Assembly: GCF_008801405.1 (NCBI RefSeq)
Contig: NZ_VZPV01000002.1
Location: forward strand, 744,001-808,000
Reading direction: 5' to 3'
From: Ralstonia insidiosa
GTDB taxonomy: Bacteria > Pseudomonadota > Gammaproteobacteria > Burkholderiales > Burkholderiaceae
Length of the DNA: 64,000 bases
In this document: one piece after another, positions 1 to 8,283 of the stretch
How the letters are laid out: every line of letters begins with the position of its first letter
How positions within the stretch are numbered: position 1 is the stretch's first letter
Translations under genes and position numbers: made by a program
Notes under the pieces: generated by a model
What the model was told of the DNA's origin: nothing
Databases searched by the model: none
The model's input: the letters and a program-made list of their open reading frames with translations, nothing else

Positions 1-2792
1 GCAATGCCCGCCAGCGCCGCCGGCAGGGCGGTCACGATGATGAGCGGATCGATCCACGACTGGAAGTTCACCACGATCAGCAGGTAGACCAGCACGATGG
101 CCATCACCAGGCCCACGCCCAAGCCGACGAACGACGATTCCATCGTCCGCACCTGGCCGCGAATGGTCACCTGCGCGCCGCGCGGCAGCTTGGGGCGGAT
201 GTCGTCCACGGCTTTCTGGACTTCCTTGGCGACGGCTCCCAGGTCGCGCCCCTGCACGGAGGCGTACACGTCCACCACTGGCGTGATGTCGTAGTGCGAA
301 ACCACTTGCGGCTGCACCGATGGGCTCACCTGTACGAGGTTGCCCAGCAGTTGCGGGCCACCCGGCTGCGCAGCACCGCCACGCGCACCGGCCACCGGCG
401 TGCGCAGCAACGCGTCGAGTGAATCCACGCGGTACTGCGGGCTCTGCACCGCTACCTGGTAGACCACACCGTTGATCGGGTTCAGCCAGAACGTGGGCGA
501 CGTCTGGAAGCTGGAGCTGAGCGACACCAGCAGGTTTTGCGCCACGTCGCGTCCTTCCAGGCCAACCTGCTGGATGCGGGTGCGGTCCATGTTCAGGGCC
601 AGCGTGGGCTGGTCAAAACGCTGGTGCACGTGCGTATCCACTGCGCCCGGAATCTGCTTGATGCGGTTGGCCAGAATGCCGGCCAACTGCTGGTTGGTGG
701 CCACATCGGCGCCCGAGAACTGCACGTCAATCGCCGAGGGCAAACCGAAGTTCAGGATCTGGCTGACGATGTCCGCCGGCTGGAAGGCAAACTCCACGCC
801 CGGGAAGCGCTTGGGCAGCTCTTCGCGCAGGCGGCTGATATACACGGCACTGGGCTTGCGCTCGCCTTCGCGCAGGGCGATGAGGATTTCGCCATCCAGC
901 GTGCCGATTGTGCCGGCGTTGCTGTACGACAGGTTGATGCCCGAGTTCGGCACGCCCAGGTTGTCGAGGATGGTGGTCAGCTCGTTCTTGGGAATGATCT
1001 CGCGGATGGTGGCTTCCACTTCATCCGCCAGGCGCGCGGTTTCTTCAATGCGCAGGCCGGACGGTGCACGCATGTGCAAGCGGATCTGCCCTGCATCCAC
1101 ATCGGGGAAGAAGTCGCGCCCCAGCACCAGATACAGCGCGCACGACGCCACGCAAAAGCCCAGGAACGACAGCGCGAACGCGCGGCGGCGCTCCAGCAGC
1201 CCACTGAGGATGGCCGCGTAGTTGCCGCGCATGTGCTCGAACTGCGCGTTGAACCCCTTGTAGATGCGACTGAAGGTGCTCGGCTTGGCGTCGGGTTTCT
1301 GCGTGTTTTGCGTGTGGCCGGCCATCATCATCATCACCAGCGTCGGCACCAGCGTGCGTGACAGCACGTAAGACGCCAGCATCGCGAAGATCACCGCCTC
1401 GGCCATCGGCACGAACAGGTAGCGCGCCACGCCGGTGAGGAAGAACATCGGCACGAACACGATACAGATACAGATCGTCGAAACGAACGCCGGCACGGCA
1501 ATCTCGGCCGCGCCGTCCAGAATGGCGGTGATCGGGTCCTTGCCCTCGTGCAGATGACGCTCGATGTTCTCGATGGTGACGGTGGCGTCGTCCACCAGAA
1601 TCCCCACCGCCAGCGCCAGGCCGCCCAGCGTCATCAGGTTGATGGTCTCGCCAATCAGGTGCAGCACGATGATCGATGTCAGGATCGACAAGGGAATCGA
1701 TATCGCGATGATGACGGTGCTGCGCCAGTTGCCCAGGAACAGCAGGATCATGGCCGCCGTCAGGCACGCGGCGATCAGCGCCTCGCGAATCACGCCCTCA
1801 ATGGCGGCCTTCACAAACAGCGACTGGTCGAACAGCGGCGTGATCTTGAGGTCTTGCGGCAGGGCCGCCTCCGCCGCAGGCAGCAGCTTGTAGATGTTGT
1901 TGACGATATCGAGCGTGGACGCACCGCCGTTTTTGAGAACCGACAGCAGCACGCCGCGCTGACCGTCCTGGCGTACCACGTTGGTTTGCGGCGAGAAGCC
2001 GTCGCGCACGTTGGCCACGTCGCCGAGGTAAAGCGTGGCGCCGTTGCTGGTCTTGACCGGAATGGCATTGAGCGCGGCGATGCTGCCCGGCGTGCCGTTG
2101 AGCGTGACGCCGTATTCGGTGGCATCGATCTTCTGCGTGCCGGCCGGCAGGATCAGGTTCTGCGCGCCCACCGCGTTGACGATGTCCACCGGCGTCAGAC
2201 CCTGCGCCAGCAGCTTCTGCGTATCCAGATCCACCGTGATCTGCCGGCTCTTGCCGCCGTACGGAAATGGCACGGCGATGCCCGGCACGGTAATCAGGCG
2301 CGGGCGCAGGAAGTTCAGCGCCGTGTCATTGAGTTCCTGCTCAGACAGCGTGTTGGACGACAGCCCCAATTGCAGAATCGGAATGCTGGAAGCCGAGTAC
2401 TTGATGACCAGCGGCGGCGTGGTACCTGGCGGCAACTGCCGCACCTGCGCCTGCGTGCTCGCCACGATCTGCGCCAGCGCCGTCTGGATGTTGGCGTTGG
2501 GCTGGAAGAAGACCTTGATGATGGAGATGCCGCCCAGCGACTGCGACTCGATGTGCTCGATGTCGTTGACGGTGGTGGTGAGGCTGCGCTCCGTGACGGA
2601 GACGATGCGATCGGCCATCTCCTTGGCGGGCAGGCCGTTGTAGTTCCAGATGATGCTGGCAACCGGAATATCGATTTCCGGAAAGATGTCCGTTGGCGTA
2701 CGCATGAGCGTAAACGGCGTTGCCAGCAGGATCAGCAGCGCAAGGACGATGAACGTCAGCGGCCTTCGCAGCGCGAGTTGGACAATCCACAT
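1..2792 (-). CDS. RND multidrug/metal efflux pump permease, HAE1/AcrB-like (C-terminus outside window)
   Basis: Proton-driven inner-membrane pump of the resistance-nodulation-division superfamily, which normally works with a periplasmic adaptor and an outer-membrane channel. About 930 codons are present; the family is usually 1020-1060 residues, so only the last ~100 lie beyond the left edge. It begins MWIVQLALRRPLTFIVLALL, the usual first membrane helix, followed by a periplasmic porter region with the family phrase TDIFPEIDIPV. The central helices include GGLALAVGILVDDATVTIENI (residues roughly 390-410), which holds the paired aspartates of the proton relay. Here the pump is the first gene read from this promoter, so the adaptor and outer-membrane genes would have to lie downstream, outside the window. 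Substrate cannot be assigned from sequence. Confidence 0.93.
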   Translation of the reverse strand, partial: MWIVQLALRRPLTFIVLALLILLATPFTLMRTPTDIFPEIDIPVASIIWNYNGLPAKEMADRIVSVTERSLTTTVNDIEHIESQSLGGISIIKVFFQPNANIQTALAQIVASTQAQVRQLPPGTTPPLVIKYSASSIPILQLGLSSNTLSEQELNDTALNFLRPRLITVPGIAVPFPYGGKSRQITVDLDTQKLLAQGLTPVDIVNAVGAQNLILPAGTQKIDATEYGVTLNGTPGSIAALNAIPVKTSNGATLYLGDVANVRDGFSPQTNVVRQDGQRGVLLSVLKNGGASTLDIVNNIYKLLPAAEAALPQDLKITPLFDQSLFVKAAIEGVIREALIAACLTAAMILLFLGNWRSTVIIAISIPLSILTSIIVLHLIGETINLMTLGGLALAVGILVDDATVTIENIERHLHEGKDPITAILDGAAEIAVPAFVSTICICIVFVPMFFLTGVARYLFVPMAEAVIFAMLASYVLSRTLVPTLVMMMMAGHTQNTQKPDAKPSTFSRIYKGFNAQFEHMRGNYAAILSGLLERRRAFALSFLGFCVASCALYLVLGRDFFPDVDAGQIRLHMRAPSGLRIEETARLADEVEATIREIIPKNELTTILDNLGVPNSGINLSYSNAGTIGTLDGEILIALREGERKPSAVYISRLREELPKRFPGVEFAFQPADIVSQILNFGLPSAIDVQFSGADVATNQQLAGILANRIKQIPGAVDTHVHQRFDQPTLALNMDRTRIQQVGLEGRDVAQNLLVSLSSSFQTSPTFWLNPINGVVYQVAVQSPQYRVDSLDALLRTPVAGARGGAAQPGGPQLLGNLVQVSPSVQPQVVSHYDITPVVDVYASVQGRDLGAVAKEVQKAVDDIRPKLPRGAQVTIRGQVRTMESSFVGLGVGLVMAIVLVYLLIVVNFQSWIDPLIIVTALPAALAGI

Positions 2793-2984
2793 GGAAGCGT
2801 TTCAGAACCGCGAAGCGTTGACGGGGGCGAGAGCCACCCGAGCGGGCGGCGACCAACAATTCTAGCGCCGGGAGTGTTCGATCAGAATGTTTTGATGATC
2901 AGACATTATTACAGTGCATAACGGCGGCTGCCGAGGCAACTGAAGAGCGTTGCGTGGTGCGGCTGTTCTGCCTAGGGCTTCCAT

Positions 2985-3000
2985 TTGACCGACCGGTCAA
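2985..3000. promoter_or_regulatory. TetR-type operator palindrome upstream of RND pump
   Basis: TTGACCGACCGGTCAA is an inverted repeat (TTGACC, 4-bp spacer, GGTCAA). Its form is typical of operators for TetR/AcrR-family repressors of efflux operons. It lies about 190 bp upstream of the pump start. No TetR gene is in the window; the cognate regulator could be beyond the left edge. Confidence 0.6.
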
Positions 3001-3049
3001 TCCCCAATAAGCGGACGCGCGGGTTGGATCGCCTGTCTCTTACCGCTGC

Positions 3050-3343
3050 TCAGTGGGCAACGTGGACCTTGGTCGTCAATTCAATACCGAGCGCTTGCAT
3101 GACAGCCAGCAAGGTCTTCAATGTGGGGTTGCCCTGCTCACTGAATGAGCGATAGAGCTGTTCGCGGGAAAGACCGGTGTCATTGGCGATCTGTGCCATG
3201 CCTTTGGCGCGGGCGACGATTCCCAGCGCATGCGAGATGAAGCCAGCATCGTTGGTTTCGAATGCGCCGGCCATGAACGTGGCGATGGCTTCGTCAGAGG
3301 TCAGATCCTCAGCCGGATCATAGGTCGTCAACTTGTCGGTCAT
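3050..3343 (-). CDS. HTH antitoxin of a RelE/HigB-like type II toxin-antitoxin pair
   Basis: A 97-residue protein of the 'putative addiction module antidote' family. The C-terminal half carries an XRE-like helix-turn-helix (around residues 50-85: AQIANDTGLSREQLYRSF, then PTLKTLLAVMQALGIEL). It would neutralise the toxin encoded just upstream and probably autorepress the pair. The start is placed at MTDKLTTYDP, because longer reading simply runs back through the toxin gene. The ATG lies one base after the toxin stop, so the two are translationally linked. The toxin-first order is that of higBA-like modules. Confidence 0.85.
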   Translation of the reverse strand: MTDKLTTYDPAEDLTSDEAIATFMAGAFETNDAGFISHALGIVARAKGMAQIANDTGLSREQLYRSFSEQGNPTLKTLLAVMQALGIELTTKVHVAH

Positions 3344-3344
3344 G

Positions 3345-3641
3345 TCATTCGCTCCATTGCGCAGCGAGGCGCTTGGCCGTGTTGATGTCCTTGGCCTGCG
3401 TGCTTTTATCACCACCGCAAAGCAGGATAACGATCGTGCTGCCTCGCTGATGGAAATAAATGCGATATCCAGGCCCGTAGTGGATGCGCAGCTCACTAAT
3501 GCCTTGTCCGACCGGTTCGGCATCGCCAACGTGGCCATAACCCAAACGGGCCAACCGCAAGGCGATGGCAGCGCGAGCGCGCTCGTCCTTGAGCTTTGTG
3601 CGCCACTTTCGGAACGTCTCGGTTTGCTTGAGCTCGATCAC
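3345..3641 (-). CDS. RelE/ParE-superfamily toxin (addiction module killer protein)
   Basis: A 98-residue protein with the compact RelE/HigB-like layout. An N-terminal helical part (TETFRKWRTKLKDERARAAI) is followed by a beta sheet core including ISELRIHYGPGYRIYFHQRG and IVILLCGGDKSTQ, which is the hallmark of the 'addiction module killer' subgroup. Such toxins are usually ribosome-dependent mRNA endonucleases. The start codon is GTG (reading GTG ATC GAG CTC), which may lower expression. The antitoxin follows after a one-base gap. Whether it is active cannot be seen from sequence. Confidence 0.85.
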   Translation of the reverse strand: MIELKQTETFRKWRTKLKDERARAAIALRLARLGYGHVGDAEPVGQGISELRIHYGPGYRIYFHQRGSTIVILLCGGDKSTQAKDINTAKRLAAQWSE

Positions 3642-3650
3642 AGAATTGTG

Positions 3651-3660
3651 GTTTATAAAC
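3651..3660. promoter_or_regulatory. Palindrome GTTTATAAAC upstream of toxin-antitoxin operon
   Basis: A perfect 10-bp palindrome about 10 bp upstream of the toxin GTG. Its TATAAA core on the minus strand could be the -10 element. A palindrome over a core promoter is the usual place for autorepression by the toxin-antitoxin complex. Function is inferred. Confidence 0.4.
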
Positions 3661-3921
3661 TACTGATATGCAAGAGGGGGATGGCGAGCCAGCCTGATGG
3701 CTGATCGCGGAACAGACGATGTCGAGACTGCGACGTCAGCTGCCGGCACCACGAAGGCGGGTGCGTAAATGGTAGTGATCGGTTTCTGTCTGTAAATTGC
3801 CCGGCGTCTGATTTGCGAAGCCTTGGCGTGATGACCTGCATTACGCGTTGCGACGCCGCAGGCGTAGCAAGATTCGCGCGATAATGATCGACTTTCCCGC
3901 CTTTCCCTTGCTGCCCCCGCC

Positions 3922-5160
3922 ATGACCGGACTCACCACCGCCCTCCTGCACGCCGACCGCGAAGCCGGCTCCGAGCACTACGCTGTCCACAAGCCGCTCC
4001 ATACGTCCACCACCTATGGCTATACGGATACGCGCGAGCTGATCGACGTGTTCCAGGGCAAGCCCGGCTACACGTACGCGCGCCAGGGCAACCCGACCAC
4101 GGCGGCGCTGGAAGCCAAGATCACCATGATGGAGGGTGGCCTGGCCACCGCGTGCTTCGCCACCGGCATGGCCGGCATCGTGGCGGTGTTCTCGACCCTG
4201 CTGCGCGCGGGCGACCACGTGGTCTCCAGCGCCTTCCTGTTCGGCAATACCAACAGCGTGTTCGAGACGCTGCGCCACATGGGTGTGGAGGTGACGTTTG
4301 TCGATGCCACCTCGGCACAGGCCGTGGCCGACGCCGTGCAGCCGAACACGCGCCTCGTCTTCGTGGAAACCATCGCCAACCCGCGCACACAGGTGGCCGA
4401 CCTCAAGGGCATCGGCGACATCTGCAAGGCGCGCGGCCTGCTGTACGTGATCGACAGCACGATGACTTCGCCGTGGCTGTTCCGTGGGCGTGATGCACAG
4501 GCCAGCCTCGTGGTGCATTCGCTGTCCAAGTACATCGGCGGGCACGGCAACGCGCTGGGCGGCGCGGTGGTCGACACCGGTCTGTTTGATTGGACCACGT
4601 ATCCGAACATCTTCCCGGCCTATCGCAAAGCCAAGCCGGAAATGCAGGGCATCCAGCAGATCCGCAAGAAGGGTCTGCGCGATCAGGGCGCGACGCTCAT
4701 TGCCGATGCCGCACACCGCATTGCTGTGGGCGCTGAAACCATGGCCCTGCGCGTGGACCGCACCTGCAGCAACGCGCTGGCACTGGCTCGCACGCTGGCC
4801 GCGCATCCGAAGGTGGCACGCGTCTACTACCCCGGCCTGCCGGAGCACCCCGAGCATGCCCGTGCCACCGAGCTGTTCCGCCACTACGGCGGCCTGCTGA
4901 GCTTCGAGCTGGTGGAAGGCGCGGACTATGTGGAGATGCTCAACCACCTGCGCTTTGCCGTGCGTGCCACCCACCTGGGCGACACGCGCACGCTGGTGAT
5001 TCCGGTGGCGCCGACCATCTATTGGGAAATGGGCGCCGAGCGCCGTGCGTCGATGGGCATTGCCGATTCGCTGGTGCGTGTGTCGGTCGGCATTGAAGAT
5101 GAAGCCGACCTGCTGGCCGACTTCACCCAGGCGCTGGACGCCATTACCGTTCAGGCGTAA
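3922..5160 (+). CDS. PLP-dependent trans-sulfuration family enzyme (cystathionine gamma-synthase / O-acylhomoserine sulfhydrylase-like)
   Basis: A 412-residue fold-type I PLP enzyme of the Cys/Met metabolism family. Members join a sulfur donor to an activated homoserine (or cleave the product) in methionine and cysteine metabolism. Visible signatures are YTYARQGNPTTAALEAKI (about 50-67), the cofactor-binding stretch ATGMAGIVAVFSTLL (80-94), VIDSTMTSPW (176-185) and the Schiff-base lysine K203 in VHSLSKYIGGHGN. No other methionine gene is next to it. Reaction direction and substrate cannot be chosen from sequence alone. It overlaps the 3' end of the convergent MFS gene by 10 bp. Confidence 0.85.
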   Translation: MTGLTTALLHADREAGSEHYAVHKPLHTSTTYGYTDTRELIDVFQGKPGYTYARQGNPTTAALEAKITMMEGGLATACFATGMAGIVAVFSTLLRAGDHVVSSAFLFGNTNSVFETLRHMGVEVTFVDATSAQAVADAVQPNTRLVFVETIANPRTQVADLKGIGDICKARGLLYVIDSTMTSPWLFRGRDAQASLVVHSLSKYIGGHGNALGGAVVDTGLFDWTTYPNIFPAYRKAKPEMQGIQQIRKKGLRDQGATLIADAAHRIAVGAETMALRVDRTCSNALALARTLAAHPKVARVYYPGLPEHPEHARATELFRHYGGLLSFELVEGADYVEMLNHLRFAVRATHLGDTRTLVIPVAPTIYWEMGAERRASMGIADSLVRVSVGIEDEADLLADFTQALDAITVQA

Positions 5161-6464
5161 GCCGGCTTGTGCCGCAGCACGCGCATCAGCAACGCAGCGG
5201 CACACAGGTAGAGGGCCATCACGAATGCAAGCCCGGGCACGGGGGAGCCGGTCGCACCGGTAATCCAGGTCGTGATCGACGGCATGACGGATGGCCCGAG
5301 ATTCCCCAGGCTGCTAATGAGGGCGATGCCGCCTGCGGCGGTCTTGCGCGGCACGTACTCGCTTACGGCAGCAAAGAAGAGCGGCGTGGTGGACGATTTA
5401 CCCACCGCGACTACCGCCAGCGCCACGATGGACCACACCAAGTGTCCTTTGGCGAAGATCGTCAGGAACAGGCCCAATGCGGCGAGTAGCGCCATGCAGG
5501 CAAAGTGCCGGCGGCGTTCTTGGTGACGATCGGAACTCCGGCCCACCAGCACCATGCTGGCCGCGCCCACCACGGCGGGAATGCCGGCCAGCAATCCGAC
5601 CACGAACACGTCTGCCACGCCCCAGCTCTTGATGAGCGTCGGTGTCCAGAACACCACCGCATAGCTCGCGCCCAGAAACAGGAAGTACGTGAGCGACAAC
5701 AGATAGACCTTCGGATCACGCAGCAGGCTACCCAGCGCACCGTGCCCGGCCCGGGTGGTGTCCTGGCTCAGCAGGCGGCGCAGCGTGTGCTTCTCCCCTT
5801 GCGTGAGCCAGGCGGCGTCTTCGGGGCGGTCTTTCAGCGTGAAATAGGCCACGATGCCAAGCAACGGCGCCGGCAGGCCGTGCACCACAAACAGCCACTG
5901 CCAGCCATGCAAGTCGAGTACGCCGTCCATGAACTTCATGAGCCAGCCTGAAGCCGGCCCGGCGATGATGCCGGCAATCGGCAGGGCGACCATGAAGGTT
6001 GAGATGGCCTTGGCGCGCCGGCTGCTGGGGTACCAGTAAGTCAGGTACAGAATGACGCCCGGAAAGAACCCCGCCTCGAATGCACCCAACGCAAAGCGCA
6101 GCGCATAGAACTGCATGGGCGTCTGCACGAAGATCATGGCGGCCGCGCACAGGCCCCAGCACACCATGATGCGCAGCAGCGTCTTGCGCGCGCCGATCCG
6201 CTCCAGGATCAGGTTGCTCGGCACTTCAAACAGGAAGTAGCCGACAAAGAAAATGCCCGCCCCCGCCGCGTACACCGCATCGCTAAACGGCAGCGCATGC
6301 TTCATCTGCAACTGCGCAAAGCCGATGTTGATCCGGTCCAGGTAGGCAATGACGTAGCACGTGATGAGCAATGGCAACAGGTGCCAGTTGACCTTGGTAA
6401 AGAGTGCGTCGTCATTAGGTTGCGCTAGGGGGCGCAAGTCGGCTGGCGCCAACGTTTTTTCCAT
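5151..6464 (-). CDS. MFS transporter, anion:cation symporter (ACS) family
   Basis: A 437-residue, 12-helix major facilitator. The N-terminal helix phrase YVIAYLDRINIGFAQLQM and the following VGYFLFEVPSNLILERIGAR are the classic ACS-family signature. The family takes up organic anions such as sugar acids, tartrate or aromatic acids with protons. The start is set at MEKTLAPADL because GGAG stands 7 bases before it; an upstream in-frame start has no such site. The gene is monocistronic and convergent with the PLP enzyme. Substrate unknown. Confidence 0.87.
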   Translation of the reverse strand: MEKTLAPADLRPLAQPNDDALFTKVNWHLLPLLITCYVIAYLDRINIGFAQLQMKHALPFSDAVYAAGAGIFFVGYFLFEVPSNLILERIGARKTLLRIMVCWGLCAAAMIFVQTPMQFYALRFALGAFEAGFFPGVILYLTYWYPSSRRAKAISTFMVALPIAGIIAGPASGWLMKFMDGVLDLHGWQWLFVVHGLPAPLLGIVAYFTLKDRPEDAAWLTQGEKHTLRRLLSQDTTRAGHGALGSLLRDPKVYLLSLTYFLFLGASYAVVFWTPTLIKSWGVADVFVVGLLAGIPAVVGAASMVLVGRSSDRHQERRRHFACMALLAALGLFLTIFAKGHLVWSIVALAVVAVGKSSTTPLFFAAVSEYVPRKTAAGGIALISSLGNLGPSVMPSITTWITGATGSPVPGLAFVMALYLCAAALLMRVLRHKPAYA

Positions 6465-6614
6465 GCATGTCTCCTTTGTTGTCCGCGCGCCATGTTTGGC
6501 ATGCGTGCCGAGGCCCATGGCTTTGTGGTGCCTCGATCAAAGGATGGTGCTTGGAATGTCGTCCGGTTGTGCGGCGCTCAACCAATCCTTACGTTGTTGT
6601 TGCGCTTTGGCAGG

Positions 6615-6965
6615 TCAGTGGAAGAAGAGGGCGCGCATGCCAAAGGTGTGGTGTGCCTCTGCGGCCATCAGCACCATCAACACCAGCAGGGCCAGGGGCG
6701 GCATCAGGATGGCGTAGACCAATGCCAGCCGCTCCCACACCATGTGCATGAACACCGATACGATCAGGCCCGCCTTGGCAACCATCAGCACGATGATCAG
6801 TGTCCAGCGCGTCAGGCCTTCCACGCGAAAGTAGTCCACCAGGTACGACAGGGTGCTCAGCACGAATAGCAGCCCCCAGATTTTCAAGTAGATGCCGATG
6901 GGGTGCTGCTGGCCATGTGCGGCAGCGGAAGCCTCATGGCCGTGAGCGGCGTCGGTGTGGTCCAT
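6615..6965 (-). CDS. Cytochrome c oxidase subunit IV-like small membrane protein
   Basis: A 116-residue last gene of the oxidase operon. After a His/Ala-rich N-terminus (MDHTDAAHGHEASAAAHG) come three predicted membrane helices, with the conserved SVFMHMVWERL found in prokaryotic subunit IV/CyoD-like proteins. It probably helps assemble or stabilise the oxidase. The chosen ATG lies 9 bases after the upstream stop. A GTG 15 bases earlier would overlap that stop and is the alternative. Confidence 0.8.
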   Translation of the reverse strand: MDHTDAAHGHEASAAAHGQQHPIGIYLKIWGLLFVLSTLSYLVDYFRVEGLTRWTLIIVLMVAKAGLIVSVFMHMVWERLALVYAILMPPLALLVLMVLMAAEAHHTFGMRALFFH

Positions 6966-6973
6966 GGTCTGCC

Positions 6974-7666
6974 TCACCACAAGTAGAACAGCGCAAAGAT
7001 GAATACCCAGACGAGATCGACGAAGTGCCAGTACAGGCCGGCGATCTCAACAATCTGGAAGTTGCCTTGCTCAGCAAAGCCTGGCTGCAGGATCTTGCGC
7101 GCGATCACCAGCAGGTAGATCACGCCGCAGGTCACGTGAAAGCCGTGGAACCCGGTAATCATGAAGAAGCACGCGCCAAACTGTGCCGCACCTAGCGGGT
7201 TGCCCCATGGGCGGATGCCTTCATGCACGATCAGCTTGGTCCATTCGAACGCCTGCATCGAGACAAAGGCTGCGCCCAGCAAGGCTGTGGCCAGCATCAA
7301 CAACGCCGCCCGCTTGGCGTCGCGCCGGTAGCCGAAGTTGACCGCCATCGCCATCGTGCCGCTGCTGCTGATGAGTACGAACGTCATGATGGCAATGAGG
7401 AGCAACGGCACTTCGACGCCACCCACCGACAGCCCGAACACCTTGGATGGATCAGGCCACGGCACGGTGGTCGACATGCGCACCGTCATGTAGCCGATCA
7501 GGAAGCTGCTGAAGACGAAGGTGTCCGACAGCAGGAAGATCCACATCATGGCCTTGCCCCACGGCACCTTGAAGGTTTCGCGGTCGCCTGACCAGTCGGT
7601 GACGATGCCGGGCCAGCCTTCAGGTAAGGCCTTGGCGGAATCGGTCGGGAGCGTGGGGGTGCTCAT
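6974..7666 (-). CDS. Cytochrome c oxidase subunit III (second, downstream copy)
   Basis: A 230-residue heme-copper oxidase subunit III family protein with about five membrane helices. Family motifs include WGKAMMWIFLLSDTFVFSSF, the helix start GFHGFHVTCGVIYLL and the C-terminal GLYWHFVDLVWVFIF. The WHFVDLVW segment is the most conserved feature of subunit III. It starts inside the stop of the preceding subunit III-like gene (ATGA overlap), so the genes are co-translated. Subunit III has no cofactor; it stabilises subunit I and supports proton uptake. Confidence 0.88.
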   Translation of the reverse strand: MSTPTLPTDSAKALPEGWPGIVTDWSGDRETFKVPWGKAMMWIFLLSDTFVFSSFLIGYMTVRMSTTVPWPDPSKVFGLSVGGVEVPLLLIAIMTFVLISSSGTMAMAVNFGYRRDAKRAALLMLATALLGAAFVSMQAFEWTKLIVHEGIRPWGNPLGAAQFGACFFMITGFHGFHVTCGVIYLLVIARKILQPGFAEQGNFQIVEIAGLYWHFVDLVWVFIFALFYLW

Positions 7667-8283
7667 GGTGTGGCTCCAGTCAGCGGCCCGCAGATGGCGG
7701 TGACGAATGCTGGGGTGATCCACCACATCGCCGCCAGCAGCACGAGCCACACGGCCAGCAGGAAATGCCAGTACGTTGTGCAGAGAGCGACGGCGCGCTG
7801 GGTGCGATCCATGTTGCCGCGCAGGCGTGCAATCGTCACAACCAGGACGACAAGCCCGCCGATGACGTGCGCCGCATGCAGACCGGTGAAAACATACAGG
7901 AAACTGTTGGAAGGGTTGGCCGCCACACCTTGGCCGCTGGCAGATAGCTGTTGCCAAGCGTTCCATTGGCCGAAAACGAACAACGCCGCGAGTGCACCGC
8001 CCGCCAGCAGCCAGACCGTGCGGCGCGATGCTGTGCGCCGTGCAAGCTCCATCGCCGCACTCGCCAGCGCAAGCGCACCGGTGTTCCACCACAGCAGCAC
8101 GGGGTGCGGCACGGGCATCCAATCCGCTTCACGCATGCGCATTGCATAAGCGAGGATCAGCAGCGAGAACAATGCCGTCACGACGCCCATGAAGACGCGC
8201 AACCCCGTTTTTTCCACATCCTGGCCAGCGCTTGGTAGAACGGGCGATGCATCTGGAACGAAGTGGCGGGGCAGGGTCGTCAT
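7663..8283 (-). CDS. Cytochrome c oxidase subunit III-like protein (first copy)
   Basis: A 206-residue membrane protein related to subunit III but divergent from the next gene. It has five predicted helices, with the subunit III phrases FLYVFTGLHAAHVIGGLVVL and ALCTTYWHFLLAVWLVLL. The terminal helix is shorter than in canonical subunit III, and the usual WHFVDxVW motif is altered to WHFLLAVW. Both ends overlap neighbours by ATGA, so it belongs to the same transcript as subunits I and III. It may form a split or heteromeric subunit III, which is inference. Confidence 0.8.
   Translation of the reverse strand: MTTLPRHFVPDASPVLPSAGQDVEKTGLRVFMGVVTALFSLLILAYAMRMREADWMPVPHPVLLWWNTGALALASAAMELARRTASRRTVWLLAGGALAALFVFGQWNAWQQLSASGQGVAANPSNSFLYVFTGLHAAHVIGGLVVLVVTIARLRGNMDRTQRAVALCTTYWHFLLAVWLVLLAAMWWITPAFVTAICGPLTGATP

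Noticed and set aside
1548..2921. 457-codon plus-strand frame opposite the RND pump
   Set aside because: The minus strand encodes an uninterrupted RND protein; the plus frame is a composition artefact.
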